Below, one piece after another: positions 1 through 9,154 of a stretch of DNA of 64,000 bases (its first letter is position 1; each line of letters opens with the position of its first letter). The notes below the pieces were generated by a model. It made no database searches. It saw only the letters and a list, made by a program, of their open reading frames with translations, and had not been told where the DNA came from. The position numbers and the translations under genes were made by a program. The stretch covers positions 248,001 through 312,000 of the forward strand of contig JACDGL010000002.1 of the NCBI GenBank assembly GCA_013815385.1. Reading direction: 5' to 3'. This DNA is from Taibaiella sp. GTDB taxonomy: Bacteria; Bacteroidota; Bacteroidia; Chitinophagales; Chitinophagaceae.

Positions 1-285
1 CAGATAGAAGTGGATGAAGCTAGCGGCCTGATAATGGATGCTAAATTCAAAACTTTTGGCTGCGGCTCGGCAATCGCTTCTTCCTCACTGGCTACTGAAT
101 GGCTGAAAGGCAAGACCGTAGACCAGGCGTTGGCCATAGACAATATGGATATAGTGGAAGAGCTGAATCTGCCACCGGTAAAGATACATTGCTCTGTACT
201 GGCCGAAGATGCTATAAAGGCAGCGATCAATGATTACCGAGTGAAAAACGGCATGCCTGAACTGGTAGAGGAAAAAGCACATTAA
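1..285 (+). CDS. iscU: Fe-S cluster scaffold IscU (C-terminal part; 5' end outside window)
   Basis: Scaffold protein on which [2Fe-2S] clusters are assembled from IscS-derived sulfur before transfer to apo-proteins. The 94 visible residues hold the second conserved cysteine in FKTFGCGSAIASS, the chaperone-binding LPPVK motif, and the third ligand region KIHCSVLAEDAIKAAI, all in the order of E. coli IscU. The reading frame is open at base 1, so the N-terminus with the first cysteine lies upstream of the window. It is followed after 70 bp by an IscA-like gene on the same strand, so the two probably form part of an isc operon. Identification is firm. Confidence 0.95.
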   Translation, partial: QIEVDEASGLIMDAKFKTFGCGSAIASSSLATEWLKGKTVDQALAIDNMDIVEELNLPPVKIHCSVLAEDAIKAAINDYRVKNGMPELVEEKAH

Positions 286-354
286 ACAGTATTGGTGGCT
301 AATGCTTATCAGGGTTTCCAGATGATGCTTTAGCCACTCTTTTATAGTTTCAGT

Positions 355-681
355 ATGATTTATATTAGTGATAAGGCGAAGTTGAAAGTAGATCAGTTGA
401 GGAAGGACGCATGTCTTGACGATACCTACTTTTTACGTGTGGGTGTAGTAGGTGGCGGATGTTCGGGCCTGTCTTATAAATTAGACTTTGATAATGAACC
501 CCAGCCTAAAGACCAGGTGTTTGAAGACCACGGCGTAAAGCTGGTTACCGACCTGAAAAGTTTTCTTTATCTCTGCGATACCACACTCGATTTTTCTGAT
601 GGCCTCAATGGCAAAGGGTTCCACTTCATCAACCCCAACGCCAGCAGGAGCTGCGGATGTGGCGAGAGCTTTGCGGTGTAG
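355..681 (+). CDS. iscA: A-type iron-sulfur carrier, HesB/IscA family
   Basis: A 108-residue A-type carrier that passes Fe-S clusters to target proteins. The three family cysteines are present: Cys36 in VGGGCSGLSY, and Cys100 and Cys102 in the C-terminal SCGCGESF motif. Length matches the family. It lies 70 bp downstream of iscU on the same strand, supporting an isc role, although the exact paralogue (IscA, SufA or ErpA type) cannot be settled by reading. It is convergent with serC, with only 3 bp between the two stop codons. Confidence 0.92.
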   Translation: MIYISDKAKLKVDQLRKDACLDDTYFLRVGVVGGGCSGLSYKLDFDNEPQPKDQVFEDHGVKLVTDLKSFLYLCDTTLDFSDGLNGKGFHFINPNASRSCGCGESFAV

Positions 682-684
682 GAA

Positions 685-1755
685 TCAATCCTTTTCATAC
701 TCCTGCATCACACTCACCAGCTTCTGTACATCTTTTAGCGGCATGGCGTTATAAATAGATACCCTGAAGCCCCCCGCTGAGCGGTGGCCTTTGATGCCGA
801 TTATATTCTGCATTTCGCAGAAATTAAGAAAGGCGCTTTCATCATCTTTATTTTTTGCGGTAAAGCACACATTCATTGTACTTCTGTCCTCTTTCCTTTT
901 TACATTGGCATGGAACAGGCTATTGCGTTCTACCTCACTATAAAGCAGCTCCGCTTTTTGGTTATTCTCTTTTTCTATAGCTGCTATTCCTTTAGCCTTT
1001 GTCCAGCGTAGCATTAATAAAGATGCGTAGATGGCAAATACAGGGGGCGTGTTCAGTACAGAGCCCTGCTCTGCATGTGCCTGGTAACGCAGCATCGGAG
1101 GCAGATCGCGCACTACGCGTTGCAGCATATCTTTACGTATCACTGCTACTGCACAGCCGGCTGGCCCTATGTTTTTTTGTGCTGCAGCATAAAACATAGC
1201 GTAGCTGGCATAGTCTCTTTTGCAAGAAAATATATCGCTGCTCATATCTGCTATAAGCGGCACTTTGCAATCAGGTACATTTTTGTATTGGGTACCGTAT
1301 ATAGTATTGTTGGTAGTGTAGTGCAGGTAAGCAAGGTCTTTAGAAATATGCTCCGGCCATTGAGGCAGGCGGTTGTAAGTGTGCTCTTTTGATGAAGCAA
1401 GTATCTGTACATCGCCATAATAGGTTGCATACTCCAGCGCTTCCTCGGCCCAATGGCCACTATCTATATATCCTGCTGACCCATTTTGTGCAAGGAAGTT
1501 CATAGGTATCATACTGAATTGCAAACGCCCACCACCATGCATCCATAACACTGTGTGGTCGTTATTCAGTCCGCACAGTTCGCTTATCAGCTCGCAACTT
1601 TCCTGTATTATGTTGTCAAAGGCCTTCCCCCTATGTGATATCTCCAGGATGGATAGGCCGCTGTTGTTATACTCAATTACTGCTTCTGCTGCATGCTTCA
1701 ATACTTCTTCAGGTAGTATAGCAGGACCTGCATTGAAATTGATCTTACGTTTCAT
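685..1755 (-). CDS. serC: Phosphoserine aminotransferase
   Basis: PLP-dependent class V aminotransferase converting 3-phosphohydroxypyruvate and glutamate to phosphoserine (serine pathway; also used in pyridoxal phosphate synthesis). The 356-residue product starts with FNAGPAILPEEVL, typical of SerC, has the substrate-loop segment SILEISHRGKAF, and carries the Schiff-base lysine at about residue 194 in AAQKNIGPAG. Full family length. It is the last gene of a leftward run DUF502, DUF4160, DUF2442, serC with short gaps; the small genes between may simply be inserted. Confidence 0.96.
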   Translation of the reverse strand: MKRKINFNAGPAILPEEVLKHAAEAVIEYNNSGLSILEISHRGKAFDNIIQESCELISELCGLNNDHTVLWMHGGGRLQFSMIPMNFLAQNGSAGYIDSGHWAEEALEYATYYGDVQILASSKEHTYNRLPQWPEHISKDLAYLHYTTNNTIYGTQYKNVPDCKVPLIADMSSDIFSCKRDYASYAMFYAAAQKNIGPAGCAVAVIRKDMLQRVVRDLPPMLRYQAHAEQGSVLNTPPVFAIYASLLMLRWTKAKGIAAIEKENNQKAELLYSEVERNSLFHANVKRKEDRSTMNVCFTAKNKDDESAFLNFCEMQNIIGIKGHRSAGGFRVSIYNAMPLKDVQKLVSVMQEYEKD

Positions 1756-1761
1756 TTATTT

Positions 1762-2001
1762 TTATGCAATCATTTTACTTTCCAGATATAAATTATCAGG
1801 TGACATATCAATCTCGCCATCCCATGATATAAATCCCATTGTGACCTTTGCACGTTTAAATACATCATAATTTTTCAATACCTGGTATACTGGGTATTGT
1901 AAATACGGTAAAACAGAAAAGTGGCCTTTTTCACCATTACTAAATTCTAATTCAAGAAGATAGTTCTCTAAAACGTTTACAGAAATTACTTGCGGACTCA
2001 T
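1762..2001 (-). CDS. DUF2442 domain protein
   Basis: A 79-residue protein with the DUF2442 pattern: an N-terminal strand-rich part followed by KRAKVTMGFISWDGEIDMSPDNLY, whose ending resembles the conserved W-x-x-x-I-D-L-x-P-E-x-L-Y signature. It is 4 bp downstream of a DUF4160 gene, the usual partner. Such pairs are often listed near toxin-antitoxin-like modules, but I know of no firm biochemical role. Start is the only ATG in frame at the 5' end. Confidence 0.8.
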   Translation of the reverse strand: MSPQVISVNVLENYLLELEFSNGEKGHFSVLPYLQYPVYQVLKNYDVFKRAKVTMGFISWDGEIDMSPDNLYLESKMIA

Positions 2002-2005
2002 ATAA

Positions 2006-2275
2006 CTATTTTAAAGGATCAATTTTAAATACCTGTTGTCCCGTTATAGCCAGTTGCCAATCTGCCATCAGATCTTCTTTACGCAATTCAATCCATGCTA
2101 ATATCAATTTCTCCTTGGCATTTGGTAATGCCCCCTCTAATAAATTCCCATCAGGGATGCTATAAACAGCAGTTTCTTCGTTGTATCGTACATGAATGTG
2201 AGGTAAATGATGCCTCTTATTATCAAGATAAAACATGTAAATAATCAAACCTTGAAATAGAGATATTACTGGCAT
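2006..2275 (-). CDS. DUF4160 domain protein
   Basis: An 89-residue protein with the DUF4160 hallmarks: start MPVISLFQGLIIYMFYLDN, the H-x-P-H-I-H-V segment HLPHIHVRY, and the ALPNAKEKLILAWIELRKED helix ending in a Trp. Followed after 4 bp by DUF2442, so the two are almost certainly co-transcribed. Function is unknown; a toxin-antitoxin-like unit is one guess. The gap to the upstream DUF502 gene is 12 bp. Confidence 0.82.
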   Translation of the reverse strand: MPVISLFQGLIIYMFYLDNKRHHLPHIHVRYNEETAVYSIPDGNLLEGALPNAKEKLILAWIELRKEDLMADWQLAITGQQVFKIDPLK

Positions 2276-2287
2276 AGAAATATGCTT

Positions 2288-2884
2288 TTACGTTTCATTA
2301 AGTATTTTTTCTTCTTCGGGATTAGTAATATTTGTTACCCCCCCACTTACTGCAAATTTCATGGCTTCTGCTGCTGTCATCCTGGTAACAGGTTTTATGT
2401 ATTTTGAATCTACAATTATTACCCAACCGGATATAGCGTAGGAATGTGGTAGATATACTGCTGCTTTGTTAGCCATACCGAGATAAGCCATATCGCGCTG
2501 AGTCATAAAGCCGATGCGCCATGTTTCAGGATCTTTATTCACACACACCCACACAGGCTTATTGAATTTTTTCTTGTCGCCAACAAACGAGCCTATCATA
2601 TCTCGGATAGAGCTGTAGATATATTTTACTCCTGGTGTACGTTCCAGCACATGGCCAAATGCATCAAACAGCCACCTGCCGAGGAATATACGCGTACCGA
2701 GATAGCCAATGAATGTGATAAATAATATAATGATCAGAAAGCCTATCCCACGCGGGAAAAAGGGTATCAGGTTATCTACCCTGTCGAAAACAGTATAGAG
2801 CAGATAACCAGTTAATACTATAGGGCTGAGTAATATAAGCCCCTGCAAAAATGATCTGAAAAGTATCGCTGCTAAACGGCGCAT
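2288..2884 (-). CDS. DUF502 family inner-membrane protein
   Basis: A 198-residue membrane protein of the DUF502 family. Two hydrophobic segments lie near residues 8-32 and 45-70, followed by the family-typical TPGVKYIYSSIRDMIGSFV and a soluble domain with the YLPHSYAISGWVIIVDSKYI region. Role in bacteria is unknown (plant homologues, COV-like proteins, affect vascular patterning). It begins divergently next to the PagL-like gene, so their promoters probably share the short region at 2885-2966. Confidence 0.85.
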   Translation of the reverse strand: MRRLAAILFRSFLQGLILLSPIVLTGYLLYTVFDRVDNLIPFFPRGIGFLIIILFITFIGYLGTRIFLGRWLFDAFGHVLERTPGVKYIYSSIRDMIGSFVGDKKKFNKPVWVCVNKDPETWRIGFMTQRDMAYLGMANKAAVYLPHSYAISGWVIIVDSKYIKPVTRMTAAEAMKFAVSGGVTNITNPEEEKILNET

Positions 2885-2966
2885 GTTAGTAAAGGTAATA
2901 AAAGCATCAATCTTAATATATAGCGCTTTGTTAAGTATCGGTATGTCCGCTTATATTTGTTCACCC

Positions 2967-4097
2967 ATGCGTGGCCGTTATCCTATATTATTACTGTTAT
3001 TATTGCTGCCATTACTTTCCGGTGCGCAGGACGAACCCGCATGGGCCGGCTTTGGGGTAGAGGTAAACGCAGTAGGAGGTAAAATATTCAAACATACACC
3101 CAAATTTAAGCCACCAATACCGGATGGCTTATCCAAAGCAATAGACATAAACTTTATTCGGCAAACCTACGGCACAAAGGACTGGCAACAACGGGTCCGG
3201 TATCCGATGGTTGGGTTTGGGGTAACCTATATCAATTATGGAATAGATTCTGTGTATGGTCACCTGATCGGGTTTTATCCAGATCTGCAGATACCCATAA
3301 TAAGAGGTAAAAAGCTGGAGTGGACGCTGCGCTTCGGCTTTGGAATTGGCTTCATCAGCAAGTATTATAGTCGCGGCCCCGTATGGGATACTATTAATAA
3401 TGCGATGAGCAGTAATATTAATAACTTCAGCACCTTCACCACCGACCTTCGCTACCGCATCAACAAGCATTGGGATGTGCAGATGGGAGCTAATTTTTTT
3501 CATGTATCCAACGCTACTTACCATACGCCCAACCTTGGTATTAATATGTATGGCGCTCATGTAGGACTGCGATATTTTCCTGTTACATCGCAACCACACC
3601 GCATAGTGCATGACCTACACCCCCTAAAGAGCAGGTGGCTGGTAGAGGGTAGATTCAGTATGGCTTTTACAGAGAGCGGTCCGGGGTATGGGCCTATGTA
3701 CCATGTTTACCTCGCTACACTCTATGCAAGCAAACGCTGGCATAGTAAGAATAAATTTTTCGGGGGAATAGATTATTCTTATCACCAGGATGTGTATGCC
3801 TTTCTGCGGAACAATGAGATATTACAAGGAAGGGAAGCACAAAATTCATGGAAGAGCGCTTTGTTTTTAGGTAACGAATTTGGCGTAGGGCGATTTGGCA
3901 TTATACTACAGGCGGGCTATTACCTGCGCGAAGCCTACTTAAAGGCAGACCAGCCTTTTTACGAGAAGATAGGAACCCATATTTATCTGATACAAAAAGA
4001 GCAGGGAATACTTAAGGAACTTTACTTCTCGGCACTACTAAAAACGCACACCACGGTAGCTGAACTGGCAGAATTTGGTATTGGCATTGGTTTTTGA
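2967..4097 (+). CDS. PagL-like lipid A 3-O-deacylase / acyloxyacyl hydrolase family outer-membrane protein
   Basis: Predicted outer-membrane beta-barrel hydrolase removing an acyl chain from lipid A. I start at the ATG at 2967, which gives a signal peptide (MRGRYPILLLLLLLPLLSGAQ) ending at the AQ/D junction; an open frame extends upstream to 2883 but would overlap the divergent DUF502 gene. The motif FFHVSNATYHTPNLGINMYG contains the His-x-Ser-Asn of the PagL catalytic site (His179, Ser181 from this start). Strand-rich sequence and many aromatic residues fit a barrel. At 376 residues it is about twice the size of Pseudomonas PagL; the C-terminal half is extra barrel-like sequence without a function I recognise. 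Confidence 0.75.
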   Translation: MRGRYPILLLLLLLPLLSGAQDEPAWAGFGVEVNAVGGKIFKHTPKFKPPIPDGLSKAIDINFIRQTYGTKDWQQRVRYPMVGFGVTYINYGIDSVYGHLIGFYPDLQIPIIRGKKLEWTLRFGFGIGFISKYYSRGPVWDTINNAMSSNINNFSTFTTDLRYRINKHWDVQMGANFFHVSNATYHTPNLGINMYGAHVGLRYFPVTSQPHRIVHDLHPLKSRWLVEGRFSMAFTESGPGYGPMYHVYLATLYASKRWHSKNKFFGGIDYSYHQDVYAFLRNNEILQGREAQNSWKSALFLGNEFGVGRFGIILQAGYYLREAYLKADQPFYEKIGTHIYLIQKEQGILKELYFSALLKTHTTVAELAEFGIGIGF

Positions 4098-4160
4098 TCT
4101 GTTCTCTGATTTTATATTCATCCTTTTTTTGTAGATTGAAATAAATTGCAGCGCCTCCCT

Positions 4161-6386
4161 ATGCGACAGATGCTTAAGCGCATTTATTATTTCCTGCCTG
4201 TTCAGCTGGTTCTGCTGCACTTCCGAAAATATCAGTTGCTGCTTGGCTTCTGGCTATTGCTGGTAAGTATAGTGCTGGGACATTTTGCATCACATTTTGG
4301 CGCATCGGCATTATTCCTGGCCCCTGAGTATCTCGGCAAGATCAACTTTCTGAGCATGATGATGCTTGGCGGCTGCATGGCTGTATTTGTAATGGGTTGG
4401 CACATTACTACATTCATCGTACATGGGCATCGCATACCATATATGAGCGTAGCACGGCAATCGTTCCTGGTATATTGCCATAATAATGCACTGATACCGC
4501 TGGCGTTTCTTATTTTCTATTCCATCTACACCATACACTACCAGTGGGCATATGAGCATGCTACTTTTGGAAAGGCATTGCTGCTGCAGCTTGGCTTTTA
4601 TATAGGCTTCCTTCTTATCATTGTGTTATCATTTTCGTACTTCTTTCGTGTGGGCCGGGACATAGTTAAGGTGGTCATCTCCAAGATCGCCAACCCCAGC
4701 CGTATACGCGATCTGATACCATATGATATGCTAGACTATGAAGTAGATGTGATACGCGCAGATAGCTTCATCTCGGTTAACTTCCATATAGAACAATGTG
4801 CGGAACTGGAGCACTATCATCCGCGGGTACTCAATACGGTATTACGCCGCCAGCACAGGAATGCTATCACCGCTACACTGGTATCCTATCTGGTACTGCT
4901 AGTGCTGGGTATCTTCATGAATGAGCCCCTGTTGCGTATACCGGCAGGTGGCAGCTTTCTGATACTCTTTTCTATAATGATAGTGATAGCGGGAGCATTA
5001 AAATATTTTCTGAAGAGCTGGGAGGTAATGGGTGTAGTACTCATCGGCATTATCCTATCCTGGATGGTCTTTCACCGCATATTCGATCTGCGCAGCATAG
5101 CTTATGGTATGGACTATACCACTACGGACAAAAATGAGCCCAAGTATGTTTACGATACCCTGGCCAAGATGTTCAATGCGGAGCGATACAAACAGGATAA
5201 GGCACAGGAGGAAACGCGCCTTGATCTGTGGCAGGGCAGAACGGGCAGGCAAGACCCACCACTGGTAGTAGTGATGATAAGCGGCGGAGGTTCACGATCG
5301 GCCTACTGGACCATGCGAACCTTGCAGTATGCGGATAGCTTATCGCAAGGCTTACTCTTCAGAAATACCGTTTTAATAAGCGGTGCATCGGGTGGCATGA
5401 TAGGGGCAGCCTATTGGCGCGAAATACACAACCAGTACCAGGATAAATGTATCAAGGATCAGTACAGCGATGAGTACCAGCAAAACATAGGCAAAGACCT
5501 TCTAAACTCTATCATATTCTCATTTGCCAGCGTAGACCTTATTTCTCCTTTCAATAAGATATCTATAGCGGGGTACTCCTACACCAAAGACCGGGGCTAT
5601 GCTATGGAGCAGGAGATGATCAGCAACACCCATGGCATGCTGGATAAAAAACTGGGCGACTACAAGACCAAAGAGGCTTCCGGCTCCATACCCATGATGG
5701 TGATCAACAACACCATTACCAATGATGGGCGTAAGCTGATGATCTGCGCGCAGCCTATCTGCTACCTTACCCGCGCGGAGCATACCCTGGAAGATACCGC
5801 AGAACCACCAATAGATGCGGTTGACTTCGCTACCTTTTTTGCGGGGCAGGATCCCTATAATATCCGCCTTACTTCTGCTTTGCGCATGAACGCCATCTTC
5901 CCGTATATACTGCCGGTGGTAAAGCTGCCCTCGCAGCCGCGGATGAATGTGATGGATGCGGGACTGAGGGACAACTTCGGGATGGAAGTAGTAAGCCGCT
6001 ACCTGTTTGTAATGCGCGACTGGATAGCACGCCACAACAGCAATGTAATTGTATTAGAGATACGCGATACACGTGAATCTGAAATACAATCACAGGCTTC
6101 GCAAATAGACCTGACCAGCATGCTATCTGACCCCCTGTTCGTGATACAGGAGGAATGGGAAACCTTCCAGTCGTATTACCATGAATATATAAAAGATTAC
6201 CTGCCTGCTACCCTGGGCAACAAGGTGCATTTTATAAGAATGCAGTACGTACCCACGGAACCACAGAAATCTGCCGCGCTCAACTTTCATCTAACACAAA
6301 AAGAGAAAGAAGATATCTCCGCATCCGTTTTTTACCCCGGCAACCAGAATAACCTGGATACCTTGCTAAAGCTGCTGCAACAGTAA
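4161..6386 (+). CDS. Membrane-anchored patatin-like phospholipase
   Basis: Predicted serine lipid acyl hydrolase. The first ~320 residues carry about seven hydrophobic segments in two groups (roughly 15-170 and 235-310). The cytosol-facing C-terminal half has patatin motifs: the oxyanion loop VVMISGGGSRSAYW, the nucleophile elbow ISGASGGMIGAAYW with Ser about residue 410, and the Asp of the dyad in MDAGLRDNFG at about 599. I prefer ATG 4161 to the upstream in-frame TTG at 4146. Neighbouring PagL-like and glycosyltransferase genes suggest an envelope lipid role. It ends inside the convergent glycosyltransferase gene (21 bp overlap). Confidence 0.85.
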   Translation: MRQMLKRIYYFLPVQLVLLHFRKYQLLLGFWLLLVSIVLGHFASHFGASALFLAPEYLGKINFLSMMMLGGCMAVFVMGWHITTFIVHGHRIPYMSVARQSFLVYCHNNALIPLAFLIFYSIYTIHYQWAYEHATFGKALLLQLGFYIGFLLIIVLSFSYFFRVGRDIVKVVISKIANPSRIRDLIPYDMLDYEVDVIRADSFISVNFHIEQCAELEHYHPRVLNTVLRRQHRNAITATLVSYLVLLVLGIFMNEPLLRIPAGGSFLILFSIMIVIAGALKYFLKSWEVMGVVLIGIILSWMVFHRIFDLRSIAYGMDYTTTDKNEPKYVYDTLAKMFNAERYKQDKAQEETRLDLWQGRTGRQDPPLVVVMISGGGSRSAYWTMRTLQYADSLSQGLLFRNTVLISGASGGMIGAAYWREIHNQYQDKCIKDQYSDEYQQNIGKDLLNSIIFSFASVDLISPFNKISIAGYSYTKDRGYAMEQEMISNTHGMLDKKLGDYKTKEASGSIPMMVINNTITNDGRKLMICAQPICYLTRAEHTLEDTAEPPIDAVDFATFFAGQDPYNIRLTSALRMNAIFPYILPVVKLPSQPRMNVMDAGLRDNFGMEVVSRYLFVMRDWIARHNSNVIVLEIRDTRESEIQSQASQIDLTSMLSDPLFVIQEEWETFQSYYHEYIKDYLPATLGNKVHFIRMQYVPTEPQKSAALNFHLTQKEKEDISASVFYPGNQNNLDTLLKLLQQ

Positions 6387-7280
6387 AGGCCACTCGGGTA
6401 TTACCGGCTCCCAGGTATCTTTTTTCAGCTTATCGAGTACTGTGCGATTGCTGAGGAAGCTTACCTTCTCCTGCATAATAACGTGTAGCTGCACCATACG
6501 GCTGTGCAGGGTCAGCTCATCCCAACTATCTGTTTTGAAATAGGAGAAGAAGGAGGCCAGCACCGAACGGAACTCCTTTACATTCCAGTAGTGCAGTAAC
6601 CAGGGGGAAGCCGCATGGATATTGGCAGCTACCTGGAAATATAATGATATGGCGAACTGCTCTACCACATGCTTCGGGAACTGCGGGTGTACCATGTCTG
6701 TAAAGAACAGCGCCTCATCGAGCACCACATGATACCGGGTATTGAACCCGATGACGCCCGCATTCCACATGGCTGTATCGTGCAGCACCTTGCCGGATAT
6801 TTTTATAGTCTGCTGGTCGCGGAGGTAGAAGGATAGTTTTTTCATGATGGGGTTGCCCTCGTTACTTACTATACCTTCCATTGTATGCATGTACACACGG
6901 CCAGACTCTATTGCCTGCAAAAGATTATCTATCCGATGCAGGAAAACCGTATCCGTATCGAGATATAAAATATTGCCTGCCCTGGTCTGCATCAGATCTC
7001 GCAGCAGCTCGATCTTGACCCTATGCACAAAATCGATCTCTCCCTTCCATTGCTTTATCAGCGCATCATCGAGCTTGCGATAGTGGAGGGGTAGCGGACA
7101 ATGCCGAAAAGCACGGAACCATTCGGGCTTATCGGTGTATATCCATATCTGCAGGTGCGCTAATTCTTCGGGCCTGTATAGTTGAGATAATGTAAGGAGC
7201 GAGTAAGCGCACTCATGAAAAATAGCCTCATCGCCGTAACACTGATAAACTATGTAAGAAGGTGTTGTCTGCTGCCCCAT
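6366..7280 (-). CDS. GT-A fold glycosyltransferase (GT8-like)
   Basis: A 304-residue cytosolic glycosyltransferase, no signal peptide. The core ILYLDTDTVFLH supplies the metal-binding D-x-D (residues 108-110) seen in nucleotide-sugar dependent GT-A enzymes, preceded by a conserved KIELLRDL helix and followed by VYMHTMEG and a MWNAGVIGFN segment typical of GT8-like enzymes. Donor and acceptor cannot be read from sequence. Its start is only 1 bp from the stop of hutH upstream, so they are probably co-transcribed, and its 3' end overlaps the patatin gene. Confidence 0.75.
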   Translation of the reverse strand: MGQQTTPSYIVYQCYGDEAIFHECAYSLLTLSQLYRPEELAHLQIWIYTDKPEWFRAFRHCPLPLHYRKLDDALIKQWKGEIDFVHRVKIELLRDLMQTRAGNILYLDTDTVFLHRIDNLLQAIESGRVYMHTMEGIVSNEGNPIMKKLSFYLRDQQTIKISGKVLHDTAMWNAGVIGFNTRYHVVLDEALFFTDMVHPQFPKHVVEQFAISLYFQVAANIHAASPWLLHYWNVKEFRSVLASFFSYFKTDSWDELTLHSRMVQLHVIMQEKVSFLSNRTVLDKLKKDTWEPVIPEWPLLLQQL

Positions 7281-7281
7281 G

Positions 7282-8757
7282 TTATTTATTTAGCCACTGC
7301 TGAGGATCGTTATCAAGAAATTTTTCTGCTGCCACCAAGTCATCGTGCAGTACCCTATCGTGCTGCATAAAAGGCACCTCTTTGCGCAATGCTTCCCATA
7401 TATCTTCCAGCACCGGCGATGAATGATGCGGGCGACGCATCTCCAGCCCCTGTGCTGCTGTAAGTAATTCTATAGCCAGCACGCGCTGCACATTCTGCAC
7501 TACGCGGCGCAGCTTGGTAGCTGCATTGGCCCCCATGCTCACATGGTCTTCCTGGCCGTTACTGCTCACTATACTATCTACCGATGCGGGCGTGCATAGC
7601 TGCTTGTTCTGGCTTACTATGGCAGCGGCTGTGTACTGTGCTATCATAAATCCACTATTCAAGCCTGCCTCGGGCGCCAGGAATGGGGGCAGACCACGCT
7701 GCCCGCTTACCAGCAGGTAGGTGCGGCGCTCAGAAATGCTGGCCAGCTCGGCCAATGCTATAGCCAGGAAATCAAGATGCAGCGCAAGCGGCTGGCCATG
7801 AAAATTGCCGCCGCTCATTATAGCATCCTCATCGTGAAATACTATGGGGTTATCCGTTACACTGTTTATCTCTATCTCTACCACATTTTTTACGGTAGCC
7901 ACCACATCTTTACTGGCACCATGCACCTGCGGCATGCAGCGGAAAGAATACGGATCCTGTACCTGCTCTTTGTGCAGCTTCTGTATGCCGCTACCCTTTA
8001 GCAATTCCCTTATACGCGCAGCGGTAGCTATCTGCCCGGGGTGCGGGCGTACCCTGTGTATAGGCGCCTGGAAGGGCTCGTCCTTGGCCATGAAAGCATC
8101 GGCAGACATGGCCCCAATTATATCGGCCCACAGCAGGAGACGGTCGGCAGCCAGCAGCGACCATGTAGCATAGCTGCTCATGAACTGCGTACCATTGAGC
8201 AATGCCAACCCTTCTTTTGCAGCAAGGGGTGTAGGCTGTAACCCGGTTTCGTGAAGCACTTCCGTGACAGGCCTTTTGTGCCCTTTGTAGGTGACCCAGC
8301 CCTTGCCGAACAATGGCAGGCTGAGGTGCGCGAGCGGGGCCAGATCGCCGCTGGCGCCGAGCGAGCCGAGCTCATATATTATGGGGCTGATGCCCAGGTT
8401 GTAAAAATCTACCAGGCGCTGCACTATCAGTGGACGTACACCACTATAGCCCTGGCTAAGGCCATGGATCTTTAGCAGCAACATAAGCCGCACTATATCT
8501 TCCGGCACCTCATCGCCCATACCGCAGGCGTGGCTGCATACCAGGTTTTCCTGTAGCTGCGATAATTCTTCGGGGGCTATGCGCACGTTGCATAGGGAGC
8601 CAAAGCCTGTGTTGATACCATAATAGGTATCGCCTTTGCTAAGTATATTATCAAGATACGCGCGGTTATCTGCTATCCGTTTTTTTGTGTTGGCATTAAG
8701 GGCCAGGTTATCTACCTGCGAGAGCTGACTGATGGTTATATGGTCGGGTAAGAGCAT
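7282..8757 (-). CDS. hutH: Histidine ammonia-lyase
   Basis: Deaminates L-histidine to urocanate, the first step of histidine catabolism. The MIO-forming Ala-Ser-Gly lies in GSLGASGDLAPLAHL (residues 135-137 from this start); YYGINTGFGSL near the N-terminus and the SSNGQEDHVSMG segment are further hallmarks. I start at the ATG at 8757 (491 residues); the frame runs upstream to 8856, but that stretch encodes a hydrophobic, non-homologous extension. No other hut genes are in the window. Confidence 0.93.
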   Translation of the reverse strand: MLLPDHITISQLSQVDNLALNANTKKRIADNRAYLDNILSKGDTYYGINTGFGSLCNVRIAPEELSQLQENLVCSHACGMGDEVPEDIVRLMLLLKIHGLSQGYSGVRPLIVQRLVDFYNLGISPIIYELGSLGASGDLAPLAHLSLPLFGKGWVTYKGHKRPVTEVLHETGLQPTPLAAKEGLALLNGTQFMSSYATWSLLAADRLLLWADIIGAMSADAFMAKDEPFQAPIHRVRPHPGQIATAARIRELLKGSGIQKLHKEQVQDPYSFRCMPQVHGASKDVVATVKNVVEIEINSVTDNPIVFHDEDAIMSGGNFHGQPLALHLDFLAIALAELASISERRTYLLVSGQRGLPPFLAPEAGLNSGFMIAQYTAAAIVSQNKQLCTPASVDSIVSSNGQEDHVSMGANAATKLRRVVQNVQRVLAIELLTAAQGLEMRRPHHSSPVLEDIWEALRKEVPFMQHDRVLHDDLVAAEKFLDNDPQQWLNK

Positions 8758-9023
8758 GTAGCGACAAAAGTAAAAAAAATGGTTTAATGAGGTGGAAGGG
8801 GTTATATATAGCCCAATGGGTATGATGAAGATGAAAAAGGTAAAGAACTCGTGCATTCTTAACCTTTTTGTGGATAGCGCAAGCCGTATGCATTTACTGT
8901 GGCTGTTATTAGTTTTAAAAATATGGTAATTTACTGCCGAAAAAGGTTAATAATGAGCGGATTTACTTCCATTTTGGGTTAATATTACTTCCATATGGGT
9001 GCAGAAAAGGTAAGTTTTTTTAA

Positions 9024-9056
9024 TTAGCTGATGTGCTAATTAGCTGATTAGCTGAT
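9024..9056. repeat. Short direct repeats TTAGCTGAT x3
   Basis: TTAGCTGAT occurs at 9024-9032, 9040-9048 and 9048-9056; the first two copies are preceded by AA and separated by GTGCTAA. I recall similar clusters of the type TGCTGAT in intergenic DNA of Chitinophagaceae, function unknown. Confidence 0.6.
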
Positions 9057-9154
9057 GGGTTACGGATAGGTGGTTAGCGTGTGCAATATTTCAAAGAAAT
9101 TGTGGAGCCTCCCCGAAAGGACATTATGTGTATATGTTTCGTGCTCGTGTTATC

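Noticed and set aside
5520-6035. 171-residue frame antisense to the patatin gene
   Set aside because: Complementary to conserved patatin coding sequence; typical shadow frame.
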